DNA from: Struthio camelus
Taxonomy: Eukaryota > Chordata > Aves > Struthioniformes > Struthionidae
Direction of reading: 5' to 3'
Assembly (NCBI RefSeq): GCF_040807025.1
Contig: NC_090953.1
Coordinates: 25,962,997 to 26,026,996 of the forward strand
DNA length: 64,000 bases
Shown: piece by piece, positions 13,001 through 25,000 of the stretch
Layout of the letters: each line of letters opens with the position of its first letter
How positions within the stretch are numbered: the stretch's first letter is position 1
Notes under the pieces: generated by a model
Seen by the model: the letters and a program-made list of their open reading frames with translations, nothing else
Databases searched by the model: none
Told to the model about the DNA's origin: nothing
Translations under genes and position numbers: made by a program

Positions 13001-16000
13001 CTCTCATGCTCAAAATATGATACGTGGCACTGGGGCACAAAAGCATGTGATCCCACTCCATCTCACAGCCCTGACTTCCAGGGAACTCCATGTTCCCCTG
13101 TGTAGGGTTATTGTACTCTGGTTTGCTTTGTGACCCAGCAAGACTTTTGTTTCAGTGACCTCCTTTTTTCTGTGTTCACTTATGGCAGGGGCTGCACCTT
13201 GGGGTCTTGGTTCTTGACCCAGAACTTTTTCTTTGGTGGCACAGACAAAAATCACAAGAGATCACAGTGTAGATCTCTTCCTTCAGGAAACACAGAGCTT
13301 CATCAGGCCTGCTGCTAACTCTGCTGCTTTGAATGGAAGAGCTTTTATGGAATTACTCCCATCCTTCAGACAGTCCCCCTAGAGCCCTGACCTCATGGTA
13401 CCATGATAACCATAACGTGAGGCACCACTTTCTGCATGTAAGGCTGCCTGCAGACACGTGTGTGCTGGTCTCACGTGTGAGACAAGATGATCTGTCGAGA
13501 ACATCCAAAAAAGGGACTGCACCAAAGATGTGAATTAACCAAACTGGCCAAGAGCACATTGTGTTTTGGGACTGAACTGCAGCTGGCAAAGCATCAAGAA
13601 CCTCTGAAGACTTCCGCATCTGCCTCTTTCTGAGATGCCCTCAGAAGAGAGGGCAGCAAGAAAGGGAAAAGGAATTTCCTACTACAAGAGGGAATTAGTT
13701 ATTTCTCATCTAGCCTCGTGACTGTCTTTCTCTGCTTGAGACTGCAGCCTGTAAAGCGCTGCTGCATTATTAACTTGCTGCTATTTAGCAGAGCTATTTT
13801 TATCAGTGCACATAGCAAAGCACATACAAAAGTGCAAGAGACGCCATTGCCTCCTGTACTGTGCTTCCCTGGGGCGCTGGAGTCTCCCAAGCTAAAAATA
13901 AAAATAAATAAAAAAAATAAAATAGCAAGGATGGGTCTGTTGCCTACAGGAGATATAAGGATTACTGGGTAGATCGTAGCAAAATAAGGAACACTGTGAT
14001 AAGACTGCTGGCTACACTCAAAGACAGAAACCAGCAATGCTCCCGGGGATGCAACCTGGGATAGAGCTGGGAACACAAGTGATACTGCTGGGCAAACCAG
14101 GGAGGGCAGCCATACTCTTTGGCACATCATATTATTTCTAGGGATGCCAGGAAATCCCAAGAAAGAATAAAAATGAAATATTTCTGTCAAGAGTCAAAGT
14201 GAGGACAAAAGCACCCTGAGCTATGGCACAGGATACAAAAATGAACTTGTTGTACTGAAGTCTTGGGAGGAGGAGGCCAAGACTGAACACAAGTGCTCAT
14301 AGAGCCTGCAGTTGTTGAAGGGAGAGCTCAGATTAATGGGGATGTCTTTCTTCATGCCATCAACCCCTATAGGCACTCTGTCTGAAGTGTGGAGGAAAGA
14401 GGAGTCCAGATCTGGTACTGGGCTGGAGGGAGCAAGAGCACAGTGATCTCTAGTGCAGGTAGAGCAGGCACATGAGTGTGCATGAGGACTGTCACACAAC
14501 GGGACATCGCTTCCCTTTTCTTTTCCTCCAGACATTGCACAGGGCTGGTGCCACAGCTCCTGTTGGGATCCTCTCATTGAGGAAGGAGCAACCCGGCCTG
14601 GTAGAACTCTCACTTTTGAAGAGGAGAGCTAGGCCAGACACACCAGCAATGAGCCTAGCAAGTGATAAATAAGTGTACGAGTTCCTCTTTTAGCTCAGCG
14701 CCTGCCTTTCCACATGGGTTCAGCCTTTCCCAGTTCTCAGGGCTCCTCTGCCTATGTAATGCATGCCACATCTCCCATTCTACACCCATTGGCCTTTTCT
14801 TCCCTTCTCCAGGATACATCCTCCTCCAGACTCACCCTGCAGCACACACCCCACCTCCCTGTTGGACTGGCCATAAACCCTCTGCCTCGTCTGCCCCAGG
14901 GAAAGGAGTCAAAGAGAAAATGAGGGAAAGGGGACCAGCTCCTCCCTGCGAAGGACTCACGGTTGGCCAGCACAGCAGGAGGCGGACATCAGCGATGTGG
15001 GCCGGCAGTGCCTGCAGCTTGGCGCACACATATATCACATTGGAGAACACCTGGTGGAAGCGGAGCTCTACCCGTGCCCCGCACGGGAACGTCACTATTT
15101 CGCTAAGCAGCTCTGGAAGAGAAAGTCAAGCAGGATGAGCGCCAAATGCAGTGCTGAGCTGCTCGAGGCCTCTCACCATCAGCCCCGGCTGCTCCTCACA
15201 GGCCAATGTTGTGCAACCTCTTCCCAAATAGCTGTGAGACCTCTCCCACCTGCCAGCGCTCAGGGAGGCTGCGTGTGTGCAGCAGCCCAGCTGCCGTGGC
15301 ACCTGGCCTCCATCTCGAAGCAAAGCACTCCTCTGCTGCCCTCACGTTACTGCCGTACCACTGCCTCGCCTGGCTGTGCTGGGACCCTCAACCAGAGGCA
15401 AAGCAAGGAAGAGAACGGGGTTTTTCCCTACACATCACAGAGCGCTCATCCAGCAGCCAGCACCGTGAGGCAGTCTCACACTTGGTACCTTCTCACCTTT
15501 CCCCCTCCCCAGCCTCGGTACTCCCTCCTCATCCTCAGCACTGGGGGACACAGAGGGTCCCTGGTCCTCCCAGCCCCACTGTGCTCTTTTGGTATGTCAC
15601 TTTTGAATTTGTCCCTCTGTGCTCCTCCTTCCTTGCCTGTCAGCTCTCCCCATTACCTGCATGCTTACCATAGCTGCGTCCCCAGCGCGCTGCAGCTGCT
15701 CCTGAGGGGCAGACAGGGTCTGTCAGGGCCCGGGCTTCCTTCAGAGTGTGCTTGATCTCCATCACCTGTTTCCCAGTGACCAAAGGATCCCGGCCAATAT
15801 CTGAGAGAGAAATTTTAGAGGCACTAAGGGCACTGCAGCACCCAGAGGCATCCAGGTCCCTAATTTTCTCTTCCTGACTTTCAGACCTTATATGAACATC
15901 CTGGCAGTGTTGCTACTAAAAGCTCTCACAAGGCATGTCCTGCCGTGCTTCTATGAGCTTCTGGCCTGGCTGGACTCTCCTTGCTTGTGCTGAATGAGCC

Positions 16001-19000
16001 AGGCTCACCTACGATGCAGAGTGCCTAAGGAACGGATAACCTTAATAATGATTTAGACAAAGGCCTTCCTCTACTTTAACAATCTTACTGCATCTGCTCT
16101 GTGACTTCTGCTCTCCCTCTTTGACTACCAAGCCCCCCTGCCTTCCAGATCACAAACACGTGCATTTTCTATTTTTTAGGACTGGGGAGCGTGGGTGCTG
16201 ATCTTCATTCTCACCCTCGCTGGGATGCAGAGATGCTGAGCACTCATCACACTTTCTGCTGGTATCTCCTCTCTCCACCAGTACTGAAATAAGTGGTTTC
16301 TAGCTTAAAAGCACTCCTTTACCTTCTAGCACATCCTCCAACATGTGTGTAACTTTTTTCTCCTGCAGAATATGTTTCTTCAGATATTTCATGAAGATCC
16401 CAGAGCTGAATTCTCCGTCCTGCAACTCATAGGCTTCTGCATCTTCACTTCTGCAAAGGTAATGACTTGTCCTCACCTTTCTGCGACTGGCATGAAGCCC
16501 TGGGGTACGTCAGGGCTTGCTGACATCCAGTCTATGTTGGCCAAGTCTAGCTTTGGTTAGCTCCTCATGTAACTGCACAAGTGCTTGAAACTAGCCTCAG
16601 AGGGGGTGGGAGGGGCTTGGGGGGGGAACAAGCAGAAGGGAACAGATGAGAGAGGAGAGCACAACCTCTTTTGCCAGCCCTGGTGGGTGACAGCAGCTCA
16701 AAAGCTTGTGAAACTAGCATTAGAGCAGTAAGCAACGCTCCTCCCCCTCTTGGGAAGCTTCAGCTAACCTACTCGTGGCACACGTGCTTTGGGAATCAGG
16801 CTCAGGCCTAGAAGGACAGATGACAGGAGCTGATACCACCTTCACATATAACTTCGGACTGATGAGCTGCGTGCCTGGCTTTACAGTCCCACAGTTCAGG
16901 AGAGGCATATACTGTGTTATGGGGAAAGACTCCATTCACAACACCCTGGAAAAGGGGTCAGACTGAACGGTGGGTCAACTCCAGCTGAAAAGGCCCTCTC
17001 AAGCCTCCAAAGCCATCAAGGATGAAGGGATGTTAGGGGACAGAGCTATGCCAGCTCCTGCCACCATAGGCAGGTACCTGCTTTGGGCTGTGCTGGAGTC
17101 CTTTGTCATGGCGCGGGCATGGCAAAGCATACTTACGTGGCATAGCCATAAACAGTATTGCCCCAAGGCTCCAGTGGCTGCACCTGTGACAGGGGACACT
17201 CTGGGTTGTACCTGGAAGAGGAGATGAAGGTTCGAGTTAGTGCTGAGGCCATCGATCAGTGCGTGCACGGCCCTGTGCCTGAAGGGGACAGAGCCAGAGT
17301 GCTCGACAAAATCTGCCTCCTACGGGTAGCAGCAGGATCACCCCTCACGTCAAGTGTAACCACTCCTTTTATTTGGACAGCAGCAGAGACAGCAGCAGCT
17401 AGGAGTCCTATGAAGAACCCAAACCACAGGACAACGAGTGAATAGGGCCAACTCTGGCCTATCTGTGCTGGTGAACTGCAAGCCTGTGCCCTGTCCTGCA
17501 AGCAGGCCTAGAGCTGCAGGTACAACTGCATCTTCCCAGGGTTAGTTTTTCCACAGATTCAGACAGCAGCACAGTACGGAGCATGTACAGGTTCACCTAT
17601 TTCCAAGAGCAGTTAGATCTGTCTGGGGTGACTGGTTTCCACCAAAAAAGTTGTCATGCTAGCACTCAAGGGTAAGCCTTGCCCAGGAGCTTGTCTGACT
17701 GGAGTCAGATTGGACAGCACAGGGACCGGTTTGTTCCAGGGTTGGAGGTTTACATCAGTGGTTTGGAGCTGCTCCCAAACACACAGGGACAAGAGCTGAG
17801 AACAGAGGCGGTGTTATTCAGTCCCAGGGTAGTTTGCCAGGGTTGAAGTTGGCAAAGCTGAGGAGAACAGAAGGGACTGTTATATAGTCAGCAGCCAGCA
17901 AGTCACCTACTGCTAGTGGTGAAGTCTGGAGTTGCTGTTGAATGGTAATATTCATCTGGCTTGTATAAATTTTCTGAAGAGGCTCAGAAGAGAAATGTGG
18001 GAAAAGAGATGCTTCTAAATATGAACATTGAACGGGGAGATTTATCTACCCCCAGCTTCTCCTAAACAAACGGGGGTAGCTAGGATTCCAGGCCTGAAGA
18101 GACAAGACATCAGATCCCCAAATAAGCAGAGGTCCTTGCTGCCCCCATGGTGGGTGCTTCTCATCCAAGGTTGCACGGACGCAAGTTAGTGCAAGCCTTT
18201 CACGACTGTACCAACAAGCACACATTGCTATGGCTGCATATGTTCAGCAGTGGCATTTTCAGACCGTGACCGAGCAAGTGAGAGGCCTGACAACTGCTCA
18301 CTCCTGCACCAGCCCCCGTTAAAGTCTCATTTATACAGCACATTTCTTGCAACCGAGTTGTAGTGAATGCAATCCTGAGCTGCATTCCGGATAGGAGATG
18401 GTGTCTTCCTTCCTTCCTAAGTGGCATGTACTAGAAACCCTCATAAATCAGTGCCTGGGCAGACAGTGTGCTGAGATTCCTGGAAGAGGCAATTGCATCC
18501 ACCCAAAATTAGCATTGGTCTACACGTAAATGTACTAGGTTACACACAGACTTCACGTTCCTGGTTCCTCCTGCACTGACACTGAACATCTGTTACCATT
18601 TGGCTGAGGAGGATGTATTTCTTGTCATTTCTGATGGCGACACTTGGGGTGAAGAGATACTCCAAGTTAGATCCTTCTTTGTCAGCACACATGCAGCTCC
18701 TCCTAATTCAAGTGGGGCTGAGCAAACAGTCAAAGACTGCAACTGTCTGCAATTCTCAACATCAGTCTCATCAAAAGAGCATTGGGAAAATGAGCGCTGG
18801 CTGTTTCTGGCACAACTATGAAATTCAGATGCTTTGCTGAGCTGAAACACTGACTTCTGTTGCTCAAGAAAAATAAACCCAGGAGAGAGCCTTCTACAGC
18901 AATCCATCGTGAGCCCAGGGATAACACTTACTGCACTGAAGTGCTGTGCTTGCTGTGAGAAAGGGTAGGAAAGAAGCGTCAGATTGGTGAGGAAAAGAGA

Positions 19001-22000
19001 AAAACAGCCACGTAACCACATCGAAATGTCAGAGCAGATCTCACATCACATCCTTCTCCCAAAGTGCCTAAAGAATTCACTGAGCACATAAACTACTAGC
19101 GATGCCAAGAAAGGAAACACCAATCCAAAAGCTATTTCATATATCGTTGTCATTTGTGTTAGAAATCCCACTGCAGCCTTCACACAGCAAAGCTACACGT
19201 TGCTGTGCTAAATTTAGGCAGTGCATTTGACATCTGGGTGAATTCCTGGCCTAACCTCTGCCCCCAGATCTGGCACGGGCTGCAGTGCTGATCCAGCAGC
19301 TCCGTTCAGCAAAGGCTATCTCAGAATTACAGAATCACAGAATTATAGAATGGTTGAGGTTGGAAGGAACCTTTAGAGATCATCTAGTTCAACCCCCCTG
19401 CTCTTGCAGGGTCACCCAGAGCATGTCGCCCAGGACCCTTTCCAGATAGCTTTTGAATATCTCAAAGGATGGAGATGCAACAACCTCTCTGGGCAACCTG
19501 TGCCAGTGCTCCAGCCACCCTCACGGTAAAAAAGTTTCTCTTATGTTCAAACAGAACTTCCTGTGTTTCAGTTCGTGGCTGTTGCTTCTCATCCTACCGC
19601 TGGGCACAACCGAAAAGACTCTGGCCCCATCCTCTTTACATTTTCCCTTCAGACATTTGTATGCATTGATAAGATCCCCCTTCAGTCTTCTCTTCTCCAG
19701 GCTGAACAGTCCCTGCTTTCTCAGCCTTTCCTCAGAGGAGAGATGCTCCGGTCCCTTAATCATCTTAGTGGCCCTTTGCTGGGATCACCCCAGTATCTCC
19801 ATATCTCTCTTGTATTGGGGAGCCCAGAATTGGACACAGTCCTCCAGGTGAGGCCTCACCAGGGCTGAGGAGAGGGGCAGGATCACCTCCCTCCACCAGC
19901 TGGCAATGCTCTTTCTCATGCAGCCCAGGATACACCATTGGCCTTCTTGGCCACAAGGGCACATTGCTGGCTCATGCTTACCTTGTCCACCAGCACTCCC
20001 AGGTCCTTCTCTGCAGAGCTGCTTTCCAGCAGGTCAACCCCCAGTCCCCAGCTTGTCCTGGTGCATGGGGTTATTCCTCCTCCCTCCTTTATTGAACTTC
20101 ATGAGATTCCTCTCTGCCCATCTCTCGAGCCTGTCCAGGTCCCTCTGAATGGCAGCACAGTCTTCTGGTGTGTCAGCCACACCTCCCACTTTTGTATCAT
20201 CAGCAAACTCTGTCCCATTATCCATGTCATCGATGAATAAGCTGAACAGGATTGGACCCAGAATTGACCCATGGGGTACACTGCTTGTTATTGGCCGCCA
20301 GCTAGACTTGCCTCCAGCTAGACCTTGCGCCAATGATCATAAACGAGCTCTCCCGTTCAGCCAGTTCTCAATCCACCTAAGGGTGTGCTCACCTAGCCTG
20401 TACTTCCTGAGCTTGCCTGTGAGGATGTTACGGGAGACAGTGTCAAAAGCCTGGTAGTCCAGGTAGACAACGTCTACTGCTCTGCCCTCATCTACCCAGC
20501 CAGTCAATTCTATCATAGAAGGCTATCAGGTTGGTTAAGTATGATTTCCCTTCGGTGAATCCATGCTGACTACACCCAATCACCCTCTTGTCCTTCCTGT
20601 GCTTGGAAATGGTGTCCAGCATTAGTTGCTCCATCACCTTTCCAGGGACCGAGGTGAGCCTGACTGGCCTGTAGTTCCCTGGGTCCTCCTTCTTGCCCTT
20701 TTTGAAGACTGGAGTGACACTGGCTTTCTTCTGGTCCTCAGTCACCTCTCCTGATCGCCATGATCTTTCTAAGATGACTGAGAGTGGCTTTGCAATGACA
20801 TCAATCAGCTCCCTCAGCACTCGTGGGTGTATCCCATCAGGCCCCATGGACTCATGTATGTCCAGTTTGCTTAAGTGACCCCTAACCTGATCCTCCTCCA
20901 CCAAAGGAAAGTCTTCTTTTCTCCAGACCTTCTCCTTGGGAATTCCTGAAAGCTGATCTTACCAGTAAAGACTGAGGCAAAGAAAGCATTCATTACCTCT
21001 GTCTTTTGTATCCTTTGTCACCAGGACCCCTGCCCCATTCAGCAGTGGGCTCGCGTTTCCCCTACTCTTTCGTTACCGACATATTTATGAAAGCTCTTCT
21101 TGTTGCCCTTGACAACCCTCACCAGATTCAATTCTAGATGGGTCCTGGCCTTCCTAGCCTCATCCCTGCACACTCGGATAAAGTCCCTATATTCCTCCCA
21201 GGTTATCGGTCCCTGCTTTCACCTTCTGTATACTTCCTTCTTCTGTTTGAGTTTTGCCAGGAGCACCTCGTTCAACCGTGCAGGTCTCCTGCTCCCTTTG
21301 CTCAACTGCTTGCTCACTGGGATGGACTGTCCTTGAGCTTAGAGGAGGTGATCCTTGAATATCAACCAGCTTTCTTGGACCCCTCTTCTTTCTAGGACCC
21401 TATCCCATGTGATTCTTCCAAGCAGGAAGTCTGCTTCATCTGTGGACCAGGGGAACGCTAGTGTATCCCTACTGGTGTGTCCTCTAGAGCCACGTGCTCC
21501 TGCTTATCTGCAAGCAGTCCCCTGCCTGGCATCACACTGGGAAGAGCAGCTAGGTGCTGCCACATGTGCCGGGACGGCAGATAGGTACTCAGCGGTGCAG
21601 AGATGTAACATGCTCTGCTCTCTCTGTGGGGCATGCAGTGTGCTAAGGGCAGAGGGGAACAAGAGGGAGGACCAGAAAACTGGAGATGCTTCACTGCGGG
21701 GCATTCAGGGAAAGTACCAAGGGACAGAAACTTCCAGCAAAATTGGCAACTTAGAGCTGTGAAAGGCAGGATAAGTGCCGGCTTGTAAACCTACCTGAAA
21801 CAACTATTCCAAGCTCTGTTACTGCATCTAAAAAGGCAACAAAGATTTAACATCTTTCCAGGGGCTGGTGGCTCTTTCAGGGCAGAAAACTAAGATGCCT
21901 GCAGTATCAACATCTCCGTTATCCAATGACTTCCCAGCTCGCAGTCCAGGACCACAGGAAGAAAAGGGAGACTTTACTACCTTTGCCCTCCAGGTCTTTT

Positions 22001-25000
22001 CTGTCCTGTAAGTCTGCCGCAGGAGCCCCAAATAAATGAAACGATGATAGCTTTTACTCGGTAAGTCTAACTCTACTGAAAATGGGCAAATAGTAATTTT
22101 CTGCAGCCCAAAAATCAGCCAAGGCAAGATGCGTTTTCCACAGAGAGAGGGAAAAAGCTGTTCTCCGACCTCAGCATCAGCTTCAGTCCCACTTCAAGGC
22201 ATAAAGACTTTGGACGTCTTAAAGGAAATGGCCAGTAAAACCAGTAGCACAGTTTAAAATATTTTCCCCATCACGTTCCCCAACGTTTCCTGTGTTGCTC
22301 TTTTCACTGAGACATTAACAAAAACACAGCCAAGAGAAAAGAGATGAGCTAAGCAGTCTGGCCTAAGCATGCAAGGCAACACGTAGAGTGAAAGCACAAG
22401 GTCAGTGAGCAAGTAAGCACAGCAGGCCAGCTGGCACGTCAACCATACAAGACCTGCAGAGGAGCAGGAAAGGGCTGGACTTGCACGGCAGGCCTCAGTG
22501 GCCTTCCTGCAGTAGCAGGGCCAAACGGCGTGAAGGGATGTTGTTACAGCCTGCCAGGCTGGGTGCAGGGGGAATCACTTGGAGATGAAGCAGAGAATGG
22601 GGCCACTGTGATGGGACTCCTACATAAAAAGACAAATCTGTACTGTCTTTGCACTTAGTTTCAGTAAACACTTCATGCTAGGGCAGAGCTAGCCTTGCAC
22701 AGACTTGAGACGACCATCAGGACTTGGTCTAATAGCCTTAAGCCTGTCAGGCTTCCTCATCACGGAAAATCAAGGAAAGGCCTCCAGCCCCTTCTCTCCA
22801 GCAGATCTCAGGCACGATCTGATGCTTACAAGGCTGAATCTAATGTGTGACTGACAGGGCTGCCCAGGAGAACCTGCAAAATCCAACAGTCTTGGAGATT
22901 TTATGACACAGTCTAATAACCTGCGAGAAAGGCCTCGGCTCAGCAGAGGGACAGAGGACATGCCCCCGGCAATCCACAGCAACATCTCTGAACGGTAGGT
23001 AACATTGCTTAACAGGGGCTGAGGCTGGCAGCTGCTTTCCTGACCCCTCCAAATGCCACGTTCTGCCCTTCCTGGGAGAGGAAAGGGGAAAAGCACCCTA
23101 CCATTTCCTGCAGGTGTCCAGAAGAATGAGATTCAGGGCTGTCTGCCGCTGCTGCATCTTCTGGAGGATCCTCTGCACGCTGATGCAGTTCTCAGGGGCA
23201 TAAGGCTGTGGGGCATCAATGGGGACCATGTAGTTCCTTCCCAAATGCTCGTAACCATGCCCGGCATAGTAAAATATAGCTGGGAACGTGAAGAGGAGAA
23301 GGTGAGTCACAATGCAAACCTGCAGGCCTGTAACTAGCTCCCCATGACCATGTGCCATATCCCACTTTGAAGTGACACTGGCACAGGATAGACCCAGATC
23401 AGTAGCACCTTTAGGCAGGAAACTGGAACTGAATTGACCTCACAGTTTTGACTTTCTTTGAATCTGCTCCTTTCAGCAGACTTGAGAGATGCCCTGAGAA
23501 GCTCTACTGTACTTGTGCTTTCCAGCACTGTTCTTCAGGAGATCCCAGTGTCACTGGGTTTAGATATTTGCTGAACAGTAACCACCTGTGCTGCAACATC
23601 CAGGCTCTGTATCTGAAAGGCTGAGTTCCATTTTTGTACAAAGTTTCGGTTAAAAAAAAAAGCTTGGCTCTTAGCAAGAAGGAGATAACAGACAAAAAAG
23701 TATTTTACCCTGATCAAAAATATATTAACAATATTTTAAATGCAAAGCTCCACAGCTTCTTGGTTTTGGGGCAGAGACTGGCAATGCATCAGGTGATGGA
23801 AAACACCCTTCAGCTTTCAAAAATCTGCCTATATTTATATATTTAAGAACTAGTGAAAAAAGAGATAGATAGAGACCTGAACACATGCACCACATGTTTC
23901 AGCGATCTCAAACCAGCTACCAGCCCTGTAAGGTGGGAGAGGGGTCAGACTCTTAGAGGTGTTGGTGGGAAGGGACCTCTGGAGTCCAACATTCAGCAAG
24001 GATTTTGGTTTGGAATTTTACTCTTAAGCACGGAAAACCATAACAAAAGTTTCTGCCTTCACAAGAGAAGGCAATACGGGAACCTCCAGCTTGGAAAGCC
24101 CAGCATCGAGGAGGCCAAAGGTAATGCTTCTCTCCGACTCCCATTTAGCTCCCTGCATATGCATTTGCAGAAGGGCTTTCCTTACATGTAGGGATCCTCA
24201 TGTGAGCTGTAGCCTTCCAAAAGGAAGCTGCACAGTGACTTTCTAGCCCTTCCCAGCACTGATACAACTGTTAGTGGGACTTTGCCCAAAGACAGCTCAG
24301 GGAACTGAAAGGGGCTGAAAACTGCTCTATAAGATGACGCAAACAGTTGCGTTGCTGCAATTATGGGACAGTGGAGAACTAGAGTTCAGAAATGGGAACA
24401 AGCAACTAAGAGGCAAAAGCAGGGGAACTTCTTAAGTCAGATCTGCTGCCACAGCCCTTGCTTCATTGAATAACTGCCTCCTCTATTTTTCCCCGCACTG
24501 TTCCTGCCCCTGTAGTTTTCAGGGCACCCATTTTGATCTCTCATGCTGGAAGAGATGTAGCGAATGAAGCAGAAACTGAAGGACTGAAAGCATGACCTCA
24601 CAGTAGAGACAACCTAAAATCATCTTTGGTTTCTATTCTCAGGGGGTGAAAGTCACTCAAACAGCTGTTTTCACAGGTGCCTGAAAGGTTTGGGTTCCTC
24701 TTCTTGTGGATCCCCAGCCAGAAACAGTGGGCTCTGACTTGCAGAAGTTCTAAACTTTCATAACTTGCAAATCAAAGCCACAAAACCCTGCTTTGATAAA
24801 AGAATATCAAATGGGAAGCATTCTGAAAAAATCAGATGCAAGCATTTCAGATTTGGCCTCTGAAGCAGTAAAGCACTTCTGGCTCTCATCTCTCTGGCTG
24901 TTTTCTGTACGTAAAATGAAGACGATGAGATCCTTTACTGGACCAAGGCACTGTTAAGATAGCATCACTGACCCTTGGAAAGAACTAAAACATTACAGAA

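Larger units (their letters stand above)
5743..14960. other. Paracaspase intron 12, 9.2 kb
   Basis: The largest intron of the gene. It holds the old CR1-like pieces at 8930-9720 and 12500-12830 and two microsatellites. No extra exon is needed, since exons 12 and 13 align without a gap to MALT1. Confidence 0.7.
19321..21430 (-). mobile_element. CR1 LINE, 5'-truncated, about 2.1 kb, with decayed reverse transcriptase
   Basis: The plus strand begins with repeated CAGAATTA/CACAGAAT octamers followed by the typical avian CR1 3' UTR in reverse, so the element runs on the minus strand. Reverse-transcriptase pieces are readable at 20904-20488 ([30 protein letters not shown]) and 20333-20034 (FADDTKVGG palm motif, LFIDDMDN). 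The two pieces are in different frames with disruptions, so it is not active. It sits inside paracaspase intron 8. The 5' limit near 21430 is approximate. Confidence 0.9.
17212..23101. other. Paracaspase intron 8, 5.9 kb
   Basis: It holds the 2.1-kb CR1 element. The remaining sequence, including a 142-codon minus-strand ORF at 18593-19021, shows nothing recognisable. Confidence 0.7.

Noticed and set aside
14997..15755. 252-codon plus-strand ORF
   Set aside because: It is antisense to paracaspase exons 11 and 12, which have clear homology and splice sites; the plus-strand translation resembles nothing.
18593..19021. 142-codon minus-strand ORF in paracaspase intron 8
   Set aside because: The opposite strand is also open, no similarity is recognised, and exons 8 and 9 join without it.
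21808..21840. A 33-nt minus-strand microexon candidate (TTTTTAG acceptor, TTTCAG|GTAGGT donor) after exon 8
   Set aside because: Joining it to exon 8 (phase 2, TG) creates TGA, a stop. Exon 9 at 17137-17211 fits both frame and MALT1 homology.
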